Shown here: in pieces, positions 18,462-26,987 of the stretch | Layout: each line of letters starts with the position of its first letter | Position numbering within the stretch: position 1 is the stretch's first letter | Source of the DNA: Bifidobacterium aesculapii | Lineage (GTDB): Bacteria > Actinomycetota > Actinomycetes > Actinomycetales > Bifidobacteriaceae | Assembly: GCF_001417815.1 (NCBI RefSeq) | Contig: NZ_BCFK01000035.1 | Span: forward strand, 1-64,000 | Length of the DNA stretch: 64,000 nt | Direction: 5' to 3' | Notes under the pieces: model-generated | Databases searched by the model: none | Told to the model about the DNA's origin: nothing | What the model saw: the letters and a program-made list of their open reading frames with translations, nothing else | Made by a program: the position numbers and the translations under genes

Positions 18462-20188
18462 CCGAAGCGACCACCGCCGCACCCGCCGGTGCACAGCCTG
18501 CGCTGCTCGACGTCGTCGACCTGCGCGTCTCCTACGCCTCCCGCCGCCGCACCGTCGATGCGGTGCGCGACGTGACCTTCGCCGTGGCGCAAGGCGAGCG
18601 CGTCGCCATCGTAGGCGAATCCGGCTCCGGTAAATCCACGATCATCCGCACCGTGCTTGGCATCCTGCCCGACAGCGCGACGACCGCCGGCCAGGTGCTC
18701 CTCGACGGCTCCGACCTGCTCAAGGCCGATGACCGGCAATGGCTCGACGTGCGCCGCACCACCATCGGATTCATTCCGCAGGACCCGCAGACCAGTCTCG
18801 ACCCGACGCTCACCATCGGCCGTCAGCTCGGACTCATCATCCGGCTCAAGGAACATCTTGACGGTGATGCGCTCCAGGCTCGCGTCGAACAGCTGCTTGG
18901 CGAAGCCGGATTCGACAAGCCAGCCCTGCGGGCCCGCCAATACCCGCACGAACTGTCCGGCGGTCTCAAACAACGCGCCCTCATCGCCGAATCGCTGGTC
19001 GGGAACCCGCGACTGCTCGTCGCCGACGAACCCACCAGCGCGCTCGACGTCACCGTGCAGAAGGAGATACTCGACCGCATCGACGAGCTCGTGCGCGCCA
19101 AAGGACTCGCACTGCTCATGGTCACGCACGACCTCGCCGTTGCCGCGGACCGTGCCGACAGGATCGTCGTCATGCGCAACGGTGAAATCGTCGAACAGGG
19201 CACCGCCTCCGCCATCATCGCGCACCCGCGGCAACGGTACACGATCGACCTGTTCGAGGCGGCGCCCGCGCACCGCCTCGACGAAGCCTCCGCGGCCGGT
19301 GCTTCCGCTTCCGCGGCGGCGGACACCGAAGCGGAAGAGGCGGACGACGCCGCGACGGACGCGACACGGAATGCGGCCGTGCGCTGGCATGGCGTGACCA
19401 AACAGTTCACGCTGCGCCACGGCCAGACCCGCACGGCCACCACCGCAGACGGGTCTGGTGCCCGCGAGTCCCGCACGTTCACGGCGGTCGACGATGTGAC
19501 GCTCAGCGCGCCACGCGGCGAAACGCTCGCCATCGTCGGCGAATCCGGTTCCGGCAAATCCACGTTGCTGAAGATTGCGCTCGGACTCGAAAAACCCGAA
19601 CACGGCTACGCGGAAGTCAACGGCGTCAACATCACCAAGACCGGCGGCCGTGCGCTGCGCGAAGCGCGCCGCACCTTCCAGCTCGTGCAGCAGAACCCGT
19701 TCGGTTCGCTCGATCCGACCAAGAAGATCTCCTCAATCGTCGCCGAGCCTCTCAACGCGTTCCATGAAGGCGACCGTGCGTCGCGCCGCCGTCGCGTCGC
19801 GGAGCTCATCGACCGCGTCGCACTGCCGGCGAACGTGCTCGACGCGAAACCCAAGGAACTGTCCGGCGGGCAATGCCAGCGCGTCGCCATCGCACGAGCG
19901 CTCGCCATCCGCCCGAACACGCTGTTCCTCGACGAGCCGGTGTCCGCGCTCGACGTGACCGTCCAATCGCAGATCATCGATCTGCTCATCGACCTGCAGC
20001 ACGACTTGGGATTGAGCTACGTGTTCGTCACGCACGACCTGTCCGTCGTCTCGCAGATCGCGCACCGGGTGGCCGTCATCGAACACGGCAGACTCGTCGA
20101 GCAGGGCCCGGTCGGCCGGGTGCTCACGCACCCCGCGCACGACTACACGAAGCGGCTGCTCGCCAGCGTTCCGGGCCATCACAGGTGA
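18458..20188 (+). CDS. Fused dual ABC ATPase for peptide-type transporter (DppD-DppF fusion)
   Basis: A 576-residue protein made of two complete ABC ATPase domains joined by an acidic Ala/Glu/Asp linker at roughly residues 275-305. The first half has GESGSGKST, FIPQDPQTSLDP, a signature that reads LSGGLKQRALIAESL, and VADEPTSALDVT. The second has GESGSGKST, LVQQNPFGSLDPT, LSGGQCQRVAIARAL and LFLDEPVSALDVT. It thus supplies both nucleotide-binding subunits on one chain. The start overlaps the permease stop by four bases. The fusion contrasts with the separate ATPases of the 5.9-7.6 kb operon. Confidence 0.92.
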   Translation: MTEATTAAPAGAQPALLDVVDLRVSYASRRRTVDAVRDVTFAVAQGERVAIVGESGSGKSTIIRTVLGILPDSATTAGQVLLDGSDLLKADDRQWLDVRRTTIGFIPQDPQTSLDPTLTIGRQLGLIIRLKEHLDGDALQARVEQLLGEAGFDKPALRARQYPHELSGGLKQRALIAESLVGNPRLLVADEPTSALDVTVQKEILDRIDELVRAKGLALLMVTHDLAVAADRADRIVVMRNGEIVEQGTASAIIAHPRQRYTIDLFEAAPAHRLDEASAAGASASAAADTEAEEADDAATDATRNAAVRWHGVTKQFTLRHGQTRTATTADGSGARESRTFTAVDDVTLSAPRGETLAIVGESGSGKSTLLKIALGLEKPEHGYAEVNGVNITKTGGRALREARRTFQLVQQNPFGSLDPTKKISSIVAEPLNAFHEGDRASRRRRVAELIDRVALPANVLDAKPKELSGGQCQRVAIARALAIRPNTLFLDEPVSALDVTVQSQIIDLLIDLQHDLGLSYVFVTHDLSVVSQIAHRVAVIEHGRLVEQGPVGRVLTHPAHDYTKRLLASVPGHHR

Positions 20189-20258
20189 GGGCCCGACGCC
20201 ATCAACATACCTATCCGACCAACATCATCCACAACCACATAGCAACAAGGGGGAAACC

Positions 20259-21296
20259 ATGTCCGAATGGAGCAAGATCGACAGGCTGAACGCGGTCTTC
20301 AAAGGGGAGAAGGCCGACCGTCCGCCGGTGAGCTCGTACACGCACGAAGTCGCCGCGGAACGCAACGGCGACGACCTCGTCGCGGCCACGCTGCGCAACG
20401 CCCGCACATGGGATTGGGACTGGATCAAGCTCAACCCGCGCACCGTGCACTACGCCGAGGCGTGGGGCAACGAATACGACTACGACGATTACCCGGTGCC
20501 GTTCCTGCCGATTCCGGCGCAGAAGAAGGCGCTCGTCAACACGCCCGACGACCTGTGGAAGGTGAACGAGCTCGACATCGCCGGCAACGCGCCCATCGAG
20601 GAACAGCTCGACGTGATACGCAAGGTCAAGGAGGGCGCGCCCGATACCCCGGTGTTCGCCACCCTGTACTCGCCGATCAACGTGCTCAGCAAGATCGCCG
20701 GCCTGCCGCTCGCCCCCGGCCTTCCCGCACCGGGCTCCACCACTACGCTCACCATCCACGACCTGTTCCGCGAGAACCGGGCCGGCGTGCACCACGCGCT
20801 GCACGCGATCGCCGAGACGCTCGCCAAGTACGCCGAGGCGCAGAAGGATGCCGGCGCGGACGGGCTCGTGTTCGTCGTGGCCGGCATCACCAACCCCGGT
20901 TTCCTGAGCGAAGCCGAATACAACGAGTTCTCCCGCCCCTACGACGACATCGAGCTCGAAGGCGCCGACGGACTGCTGCGCATCGTGCACACATGCGGCG
21001 CCGAATCGCATCCGCAGTGGTTCCAGGAGTTCCCGCTCGAAGGCATCAACTGGGACCACGAGGATCCCACCAACCCCGGCATCGACGTGGCACTGAACAA
21101 GACCAAGGTCGGCGGTGTCAACCACAACCTGCTCGCCCAAGAGCCCACCGCCGAAGTGCTCAACAAGATCCGCTCGGAGGTCACCGAGGCGCGCAAGGCC
21201 ACCGGCGACGTGCTCGTCGTCGCGCCGACCTGCTCCGTCTCCTCCAAGGCGTCCCACGAGGCGATCGCCGCATACAAGGAAGCAGCCACCGCCTGA
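20259..21296 (+). CDS. URO-D-superfamily protein with zinc-methyltransferase HxC...C motif (paralogue 1)
   Basis: A 345-residue TIM-barrel-type protein of the uroporphyrinogen-decarboxylase superfamily. It has RTWDWDWIKLNPRTVHYAEA near residues 49-68 and then His244-x-Cys246 (HTCGAES) and Cys325 (APTCSVSS). The spacing HxCx(78)C matches the zinc-binding triad of MtaA/MtbA/CmuA-type methyltransferases and MetE, which true HemE enzymes lack. No heme genes are nearby. I therefore infer a thiol- or cobalamin-linked methyltransferase rather than a decarboxylase. It begins 70 bases after the fused ATPase with AAGGGGGAAACC before the ATG. A diverged paralogue lies at 27219-28268. Confidence 0.7.
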   Translation: MSEWSKIDRLNAVFKGEKADRPPVSSYTHEVAAERNGDDLVAATLRNARTWDWDWIKLNPRTVHYAEAWGNEYDYDDYPVPFLPIPAQKKALVNTPDDLWKVNELDIAGNAPIEEQLDVIRKVKEGAPDTPVFATLYSPINVLSKIAGLPLAPGLPAPGSTTTLTIHDLFRENRAGVHHALHAIAETLAKYAEAQKDAGADGLVFVVAGITNPGFLSEAEYNEFSRPYDDIELEGADGLLRIVHTCGAESHPQWFQEFPLEGINWDHEDPTNPGIDVALNKTKVGGVNHNLLAQEPTAEVLNKIRSEVTEARKATGDVLVVAPTCSVSSKASHEAIAAYKEAATA

Positions 21297-21317
21297 GCTC
21301 CATCATCCGCGACGCTC

Positions 21318-21345
21318 GAGGACGGCCGCAACCGTCGCCGTCCTC
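21318..21345 (+). terminator. Hairpin after URO-D paralogue 1
   Basis: GAGGACGGC and GCCGTCCTC form a perfect nine-base-pair stem with a ten-base loop, about 20 bases after the stop codon. No U-run follows, so it may be a weak terminator or an mRNA 3' end element before the next gene. Confidence 0.5.
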
Positions 21346-21443
21346 GCGTCGCCACCGATATCGCATCCTCGCCAACGCAACAACGCAACCAACACGTCCG
21401 AATCAACCGAACCACCCCCACATCGATCCACAGGAGAAACACC

Positions 21444-22307
21444 ATGACCTACTTCATCACCGGCGCCACCGGCCACTACGGATCCGCCGTCGTGCGCGAA
21501 CTCATCGCACTCGGCGTTCCGGCCGACCAGATTGTCGCAGCCGGCCGCAACAACGACAAGCTCGCCGCGCTCAAGACGGAACTCGGCGTCGCCACCGCAC
21601 AAGTCGACAACGATGACGCGGCGGCGCTCGACAAGGCTCTGGACGGTGTCGACAAAGTCCTTCTCGTCTCCGGCGTCGACTTCTCCAAGCGCGCCCAGCA
21701 GCATCGCAACGTCATCGACGCCGCCAAGAAGAACGGCGTCAAGCTCATCGCCTACACGTCCGTGCTCAAGGCGGACACCTCGCCGCTGCTCGTCGCCGTC
21801 GACCATCGCGCCACCGAAGCCTACCTCGAGCAGGCCGGCGTGCCCTATGTGAGCCTGCGCAACACCTGGTACGCCGAGAACTTCATCGACGAGGTCAAGC
21901 AGGCAGGCGCGAGCGGCGTGCTCGAAACCGCCGCCGGCGACGGCGCCATCGCCGCGGCGTCCCGTCCCGACCTCGCCGCAGCGGCAGCCAAGGTGCTGTT
22001 CGACGGCACGCTCGTCAACGCGACTCTCGAACTCGGCTCCGACACGACATTCACCTACGCCGATCTCGCGCGCATCGCCGGTGAGATCTACGGCAAGGAA
22101 GTCACGTTCAAGCCGGTCTCCGTCGAACAGCGCGGCGCCGACCTCGCCGCCGCCGGCGTACCGCAAGGTGGCATCGACTGGATCACCAAACTCGACGGCG
22201 ACATCGCCGCAGGCGCGCTCGCCGGCCCGACCGGAGGCCTCTCCGCCGTGATTGGGCGCGCGCCGCAGACCATCGAGGACGTGCTCAAGGCCGCGCTCGC
22301 CGACTGA
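21444..22307 (+). CDS. NAD(P)-binding NmrA/QorB-like oxidoreductase
   Basis: A 287-residue atypical short-chain dehydrogenase of the NmrA / quinone oxidoreductase 2 group. The dinucleotide-binding motif GATGHYGSAVVRELI is at residues 7-21, followed by VAAGRNNDKLAAL. LRNTWYAENFIDE in the middle and the C-terminal PPQTIEDVL-like end (here APQTIEDVLKAAL) fit QorB. It probably reduces a quinone or reactive carbonyl with NADPH in the cytosol. The ATG follows CAGGAGAAACACC. It is the second gene of a four-gene plus-strand run with URO-D, GNAT and SDR genes, but hairpins separate them, so co-transcription is uncertain. Confidence 0.8.
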   Translation: MTYFITGATGHYGSAVVRELIALGVPADQIVAAGRNNDKLAALKTELGVATAQVDNDDAAALDKALDGVDKVLLVSGVDFSKRAQQHRNVIDAAKKNGVKLIAYTSVLKADTSPLLVAVDHRATEAYLEQAGVPYVSLRNTWYAENFIDEVKQAGASGVLETAAGDGAIAAASRPDLAAAAAKVLFDGTLVNATLELGSDTTFTYADLARIAGEIYGKEVTFKPVSVEQRGADLAAAGVPQGGIDWITKLDGDIAAGALAGPTGGLSAVIGRAPQTIEDVLKAALAD

Positions 22308-22316
22308 GCGCATCGA

Positions 22317-22350
22317 CGTCGGGCCGCGCGGCGATTCGTGCGGCCCGACG
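22317..22350 (+). terminator. Hairpin after the NmrA/QorB-like gene
   Basis: CGTCGGGCCGC and GCGGCCCGACG make a perfect eleven-base-pair stem around a 12-base loop, ten bases after the stop codon. It lacks a clear U-tract but is strong enough to mark a transcript end. Confidence 0.6.
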
Positions 22351-22388
22351 CGAGTATCCGATACGCATGCGAAAGAACGGGGAACGAT

Positions 22389-23243
22389 ATGGTGGACATC
22401 GTGGAAGCCGCACCGGAACAGTACGGGGACGTCGCCGACGCGCTGGTGGACGCCTTCGGCTCGACCATCGAACTGTCGCCGCTCTACGAGGCCGACCTGC
22501 GCGACGTCGAACGGCACGCGAAGGAATACCGCATCTGGACAGCGCAGGAAGAAGGCGACATCGCCGGCGTGGTCCTGACTCCGCGCGGCGTGCTCGGCGA
22601 CGCCGACGCGCTCGCCTTCACACGTTCCGGCGAACGTGAGTTCCGCCAACTCGCCGTCCGACCGCAATACCGGGGTCGTGGCGTCGCCCGCGCGCTCATC
22701 GACCATGCTGTGCGGTCCATCGGCGCGCTCGGCATCGGCACGGTGGAGATTCACACCGGACTGCGCATGGTCTCCGCGCGGCGGCTGTATGAATCGTATG
22801 GGTTCACGCGCAGGCCGGAACGTGAGACATTCGTCGTGGATGGCGGCTACCGGATCGTCACCTACACGTACCGGATACCGGAGCGGTACGTCGCGCATGA
22901 TCCAGTGGTGGACGAATGGGAACGTACGCGACCATACCGCGGCGACGCCGTCGCGGACGGTCCCGGTTCCATCGCGGGTTTCACGAACGCGTTGGACCGT
23001 GCGGGACTCGGCTGCATCGTGTCGACTGATCCGGACGACATCGCGCGCTACGAGTTCCACCGCAGCGCGGCCGACGAGGAGCACGGACTCGCCGTCGCCT
23101 GGCCCGACACCAGCGAACAGGCGGCTATACTGCGCCGCGTGGCGGAGCGCTACGGCGTGCCGGTCACGCGCTGGCGTAACGGGTCCTTCACGTTCGAGCC
23201 TCCCGCGCGCAGTGGGCTCATTGTGGTCGGCGAGGCGGCCTGA
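22389..23243 (+). CDS. GNAT-family N-acetyltransferase
   Basis: A 284-residue protein. The first 160 residues form a GNAT domain with the acetyl-CoA loop RQLAVRPQYRGRGVARALI and the late SARRLYESYGFTRRP. The remaining 120 residues are not recognisable and are rich in Asp, Arg and Ala; they may be a degenerate second domain. The ATG at MVDIVEAAPEQ follows GGGGAACGAT. A longer frame upstream has no ribosome site. The acetyl acceptor is unknown. Confidence 0.8.
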   Translation: MVDIVEAAPEQYGDVADALVDAFGSTIELSPLYEADLRDVERHAKEYRIWTAQEEGDIAGVVLTPRGVLGDADALAFTRSGEREFRQLAVRPQYRGRGVARALIDHAVRSIGALGIGTVEIHTGLRMVSARRLYESYGFTRRPERETFVVDGGYRIVTYTYRIPERYVAHDPVVDEWERTRPYRGDAVADGPGSIAGFTNALDRAGLGCIVSTDPDDIARYEFHRSAADEEHGLAVAWPDTSEQAAILRRVAERYGVPVTRWRNGSFTFEPPARSGLIVVGEAA

Positions 23244-23283
23244 ACGGATTTGATGGACGGAAACGACGTAAGGAGGAGTGCAG

Positions 23284-24045
23284 ATGAGCGAGACGGAGAC
23301 GACGCCGGAGACGATACCGGAGACGAAGCGTCATGACGAACGGCGCACGGCCGTCGTCACCGGGGCGAGCGGCGGCGTGGGCGGCGCGTTGGCGCGACTG
23401 CTCGCCGCGCGCGGGTGGCGTGTGATCGCGCCGGTGCGCTCGCAGGACGCCCTGCGCGAGTTGAACGCCATCGACGGTGTCGAGGCCGAACCGCTCGACT
23501 TGTCGGACGGCGAGGCGGTGCAGCTCTGGGCGGAAGGCGCCGCACGGCGTCTCGACCGTCTGGACCTGCTGGCGCACGTCGCTGCGGTCGGCCCCACGGG
23601 CCGTGCGGTGGATGCTGATCTCGACCTGTGGCGGGCGACGCTGGCCGTGAACGTCATCGCTCCGGCGACGTTGACGGCCGGTCTCATCGTGCCGATCCGC
23701 GCGGCGCGCGGCACCGTCGTCTTCGTGAACTCCGGCGCGGGCACGCGCGGCGTGCCGAGCCACGGCGTCTACGCCGCGTCCAAGCACGCGCTGCGCGGCT
23801 ACGCGGACACGCTGCGTCTGGAGGAGTCCGCCAACGGCGTGCGGGTGAGCACCGTCGCACCCGGCCCGATGGATACGAAGATGCTGCGCGACGACCATAC
23901 GTGGGGCGATTTCCGTCACGAGGACGTCATCGACCCGACGAGCGTGGCCGATGCGATCGCATGGGTGGCCGACGCCACCCCGGACGTGCAGATCACCAAC
24001 ATCGACGTCCGCCCGCGCCGGGAGCTGTCCATCAAGGCCAAGTGA
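23284..24045 (+). CDS. Short-chain dehydrogenase/reductase
   Basis: A 253-residue classical SDR. The cofactor motif TGASGGVGGALARLLA starts near residue 21. NSGAGTRG is followed by the catalytic YAASKHAL (Tyr-x-x-x-Lys), and TVAPGPMDTKML is the typical segment after the active site. The start ATG has GGAGG seven bases before it; a GTG two codons upstream would leave too short a spacing. The gene is followed by a strong terminator, closing the four-gene run that begins with URO-D paralogue 1. Substrate unknown. Confidence 0.85.
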   Translation: MSETETTPETIPETKRHDERRTAVVTGASGGVGGALARLLAARGWRVIAPVRSQDALRELNAIDGVEAEPLDLSDGEAVQLWAEGAARRLDRLDLLAHVAAVGPTGRAVDADLDLWRATLAVNVIAPATLTAGLIVPIRAARGTVVFVNSGAGTRGVPSHGVYAASKHALRGYADTLRLEESANGVRVSTVAPGPMDTKMLRDDHTWGDFRHEDVIDPTSVADAIAWVADATPDVQITNIDVRPRRELSIKAK

Positions 24046-24076
24046 TCCGCACAAACGTAAGTGACCCACATGCCAA

Positions 24077-24122
24077 CGACGGGGAGGGGCCGGTACCGCG
24101 AATCGGTACCGGCCCCTCCCCG
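24077..24122 (+). terminator. Strong terminator hairpin after the SDR gene
   Basis: GGGGAGGGGCCGGTACCG and its exact complement CGGTACCGGCCCCTCCCC enclose a short loop (CGAAT). This 18-base-pair GC-rich stem lies about 30 bases after the stop. Little U follows it. Confidence 0.85.
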
Positions 24123-24365
24123 TCTGCGCTGGTTTGCATCGGCCTTATCTGCGCGCGGCGCCGGCGGTGCCGTGCGCAGAGGCATCGGCGGGTAGTTGCG
24201 GTTGCTTTCCACGCGTAGGAGCGGGCTCATCTCCACCGCGCGGACGCATACCTCGTCACACAGACTGGCGAAGGTTTTTCCCTGCCGGGGTGCCGGTGTT
24301 CCAGTGGGTTGCCATTTTCCTCGCTTACCATGCGGTTCGGTGAAGGGCTTGCGCAGTCGGAATAT

Positions 24366-24460
24366 GAACTTGTGCAATCCTCTGGTGAACCTGCGCAGTC
24401 TGGTGACGAACCTGCGCGATTGGGTTTCGAACCTGCGCAGTCTGGTGACGAACCTGCGCA
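24366..24460 (+). repeat. 21-bp-period repeat array, forward half (five units)
   Basis: The word GAACCTGCGCA, with small changes, begins at 24366, 24387, 24408, 24429 and 24450, so the period is exactly 21 bases. The ten-base spacers between cores are partly repeated too (GTCTGGTGAC twice). Because 21 is a multiple of three, each strand stays open and reads as seven-residue repeats (AQV-containing on the minus strand, EPAQSGD on the plus strand). An inverted array of the same core follows at 24587. Confidence 0.9.
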
Positions 24461-24586
24461 TGGGGGTCGTGGAGGCCGGCTCGTGCCGGGTGGGATGGCA
24501 TCGTTGGTTTCCTTGGTATTCCGGGCTTTTCAAAACATGGCGTACACACTCCAACGCCTTGCACAGGGCTTCTTTCAGCACCCCTG

Positions 24587-24701
24587 TGCGCAGGTCGGGG
24601 CTTGGACTGCGCAGGTTACTGCCCGGATTGCGCAGGTTCGGCCGCCGACCGCGCAGGTTGGCCGCCCAATTGCACAAGTCATGCCCTGAACCGCGCAGGT
24701 T
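24587..24701 (-). repeat. 21-bp-period repeat array, inverted half (six units)
   Basis: TGCGCAGGTT, the reverse complement of the core in the preceding array, begins at 24587, 24608, 24629, 24650, 24671 and 24692, again with a 21-base period. The two halves face each other across about 125 bases. The plus-strand frame through both halves (24309-24689) is open and ends in TAQVTARIAQVRPPTAQV-type heptads, but has no good ribosome site. I do not know the function. Confidence 0.9.
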
Positions 24702-24795
24702 CACGCCAAGAAGGTTGCATGATTCATGAGGGGTCCCGTACACCGGCGGATGGATGATCGAATGGGAACCGCGTAAAGGCATCGAGGATGAACCG

Positions 24796-24981
24796 ATGAC
24801 GACCGCACCGGAACCGGCCGTCATTCACATGCCGGCGAATACGAAGCGCATCGGCCTCGCGCGCGTCACGCGCGACGTGGCATACAGGCCCGGCGCGGCC
24901 CAGCTCGTCATGGACATCATCGCGCCGCAGAGCCTCGGCGACGATGGCGATCGGCGCTACCGCACGATCGAGCGATGGGTG
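24796..24981 (+). pseudogene. N-terminal fragment of an alpha/beta hydrolase
   Basis: The frame starts MTTAPEPAVIHMPANTKRI and continues with VTRDVAYRPGAAQLVMDIIA, which looks like the first beta strands of an esterase-type alpha/beta hydrolase. After about 62 codons the similarity ends, and the frame runs through unrelated sequence to a stop at 25065. No nucleophile elbow, acid or histidine region is present. It is a 5' gene remnant. A C-terminal piece of an alpha/beta hydrolase lies at 10524-10646; whether they derive from related genes cannot be judged here. Confidence 0.45.
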
Positions 24982-25278
24982 GCAGAAGGTTCTGTCGTGC
25001 CTGATACGTGGAATGTGAGTGTACGAAAAGCATCTGCACGAAATCAACGGTATGGAAGTGCCTGATTCTACACGAAATCAACGGTGTGTGGGTGCTGGAG
25101 TGTGGGGTATTGGAGCAGCGCACACTGGAGTGCTGGCCGGTGACGCTCACGCGGCTGGCCCTTCACCGTCGTATCGGGACGAACGGGTGAGGCCCTGTGT
25201 CAGAACAAGCGAGGCCCTGTACCGGAGCCGCCGGTACAGAGCCTCATCCGCGTGCGCCGGTGCGCACCGCGCCGCCGC
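24982..25278. other. Non-coding spacer with a short direct repeat
   Basis: After the hydrolase fragment there is a 15-base direct repeat CACGAAATCAACGGT at 25037-25051 and 25071-25085, then the terminator of the VOC gene. A further short direct repeat GAGGCCCTGT flanks that terminator. I see no gene. The repeat might be a recombination scar marking the end of a deletion that removed the hydrolase 3' part. Confidence 0.4.
25212..25244 (-). terminator. Terminator hairpin of the VOC gene
   Basis: AGGCCCTGTACCGG and CCGGTACAGAGCCT pair over 14 positions with one mismatch around a five-base loop, 35 bases after the minus-strand stop codon. It can act on either strand. Confidence 0.7.
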
Positions 25279-26046
25279 TCACAGGCTGCGGAAGCGCGCC
25301 TTGCCGATGGTCACGTCGAAGGACTTGCCGGCGGGCGCCTCATACTGCAGTTCGGTGATCGAGTTGCGGCCGCCGCGCACGAAACGCCACACGCGGCCCT
25401 CGCCTACGTTGAGGTCGATGAAACCGTCGCCGTCCGTGCGCTCCAGGTCGAACACGTCCGACCAGTGCGCGGCCACGGCTTCCGGATCAGGCACTTCGAA
25501 CAGCGCGCGGCGCGTGTTCACCTCGCCGATGGCGTGCTGGTGCAGCAGGCCGCTCTTCTCGTAACGGGCCTCCTGTTCGGCCTCGCTTGCGCCCCAGTCG
25601 ATGACGAACGGGTAGCGCAGCCCCTGGTCGTCGCCCTTGATCCACAGCAGCTGCCAGCGGATCTCCTCGCCTTCCGCGGTGGTGCGGTTGCCCGGCACGA
25701 TCTCACCCAGATCGAGCCCCTTGGCGCGCAGACGTTCGGCGGCGGCCTCGATGCCGTGCACGTGCAGGGCCGGGCGGTAGAATCCTACGAAATCGGGCAG
25801 CAGTTCGCCCGCCTCGTGGAAGATGAGCCCGCGGTCAGGCGTTTCCGCCAACGCCTCGTCACGGCTGTACAACGTGAGGAACTCGAGGTAGTTGTCGGTG
25901 AAGTAGGCGAGCGAGTTCTCGGTGCCGTGCCCCACGTGCTTGCCGCCGTAGCGGGCGGTGAGACCCGCCTTGACGAACGCCTGCTCGGCCGCCTTCAGAT
26001 CGTTGACGAACTCGACGGTGTGGTCCCATGTGAATTGCTGTGCCAT
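25279..26046 (-). CDS. VOC-family (glyoxalase-like) protein
   Basis: A 255-residue protein resembling the Glyoxalase_3 group of the vicinal-oxygen-chelate superfamily. The N-terminus WDHTVEFVNDLKAAEQAFVK with TARYGGKHVGHGTENSLAYF and YLEFLTLYSRDEA is characteristic: the conserved His and Glu residues are candidate metal ligands. PFVIDWG lies mid-protein, and the second half repeats the fold. Reaction and substrate are unknown; these proteins often act on reactive carbonyls or as dioxygenase-like enzymes. AAGGAGG lies 13 bases before the ATG. It follows the reductase gene on the same strand by 49 bases and is probably co-transcribed. Confidence 0.75.
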   Translation of the reverse strand: MAQQFTWDHTVEFVNDLKAAEQAFVKAGLTARYGGKHVGHGTENSLAYFTDNYLEFLTLYSRDEALAETPDRGLIFHEAGELLPDFVGFYRPALHVHGIEAAAERLRAKGLDLGEIVPGNRTTAEGEEIRWQLLWIKGDDQGLRYPFVIDWGASEAEQEARYEKSGLLHQHAIGEVNTRRALFEVPDPEAVAAHWSDVFDLERTDGDGFIDLNVGEGRVWRFVRGGRNSITELQYEAPAGKSFDVTIGKARFRSL

Positions 26047-26095
26047 TGTCGTGCGAAACCTCCTTGCAGATTCCTGCGATCCGTTCCCGTATCCG

Positions 26096-26899
26096 TCACT
26101 TCGCGTTCGCGCCGAGCGACGTCGTGCGTTCCACCGCCGCGAGCACCGCCGTCTGCACGGAGGCCGCGAAACCGGTCTTGTTCAGCGTGTACGCCTCGGT
26201 GATGCCCACGCCGCCGGGGGAGTTGTTGATGTTGAGCAGCACCTGCGGCAGCACGTCCTTCTGCTTGAGGAACTCGGTTCCGCCGATGATCGTGTCCAGC
26301 GCGATGGCCTTCGCCACGTCGCGCGGCAGACCGGCGAGCACGCCCGCGTCCACGTAGGCGTCGATGAAATGGTAGACGATGTTCGGCGGGTAGAAGCCGG
26401 TGATGATGTCGATGAGCCGCTCCTCGACGTACAGCACCTTGCCGAACGTGTTGAGGAACGCGTCGACGTCCTCCTGGCGGGCGTTCGCGTTCAACGCGGC
26501 ACCACTGTACCCGTAGTCGACCGTGGTGAGCGTGTTCGGGATGATGCGCACCACGCGCCATCCCTCGCCGAGGCTCTGCTCGAGTTTGGCGATCGTGTAC
26601 CCGGCGACGATGGAGACCACCGTGGTCTTCGCCGGGTCGAAACGTTTCGCCACGGAGGCGGCCACGCCGGCCACGTCGTCCTGCGGGCGCACGGCGATCA
26701 CGACGATGTCCGCATCCGGCGTGTCCGTCGGCTGGGCCGGCTCCACGCCGTACGTGTCCTTCAGGAACGCGGCGCGCGCCTCGGAGATCTCCTCCACGCG
26801 GATGTGGTCCACCGGGTAGGAGTCCGATTTGCGCCGCACCGCCTCGATGATGGCGGTCGGCATGTTGCCTCCGCCGATGAAATACAGATTCGCGCCCAT
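26096..26899 (-). CDS. Pyrroline-5-carboxylate reductase-family oxidoreductase
   Basis: A 267-residue NAD(P)-dependent reductase of the ProC superfamily. The Rossmann start MGANLYFIGGGNMPTAII, the segment VVIAVRPQD, and VSIVAGYTIAKLE followed by VVRIIPNT all match the family. The family C-terminal signature normally reads SPGGTT; here it is NSPGGVGITEA, with Thr replaced by Gly, and the protein is on the short side. It may therefore act on another imine rather than on pyrroline-5-carboxylate. A -35/-10 pair lies upstream, and the VOC gene follows. I would not name it proC on this evidence. Confidence 0.75.
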   Translation of the reverse strand: MGANLYFIGGGNMPTAIIEAVRRKSDSYPVDHIRVEEISEARAAFLKDTYGVEPAQPTDTPDADIVVIAVRPQDDVAGVAASVAKRFDPAKTTVVSIVAGYTIAKLEQSLGEGWRVVRIIPNTLTTVDYGYSGAALNANARQEDVDAFLNTFGKVLYVEERLIDIITGFYPPNIVYHFIDAYVDAGVLAGLPRDVAKAIALDTIIGGTEFLKQKDVLPQVLLNINNSPGGVGITEAYTLNKTGFAASVQTAVLAAVERTTSLGANAK

Positions 26900-26987
26900 G
26901 GGCGCCCCCTTCCTGGCATGTTTCGTATGCTTCCCGTTCCGTCATACCGGAAAACGCGCCGCCGCGCCGCCGTCCGCACAAGGAACG

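Noticed and set aside
20259-21296. Annotation as hemE (uroporphyrinogen decarboxylase)
   Set aside because: The HxC...C zinc triad belongs to the methyltransferase branch, no heme or porphyrin genes are nearby, and two diverged paralogues sit with transporters.
24366-24701. CRISPR array
   Set aside because: The unit is only 21 bases including spacer, cores are about 11 bases, orientation flips in the middle and no cas genes are present.
26096-26899. Naming the reductase proC
   Set aside because: Its family signature is altered (SPGGVG instead of SPGGTT) and context is not proline synthesis.
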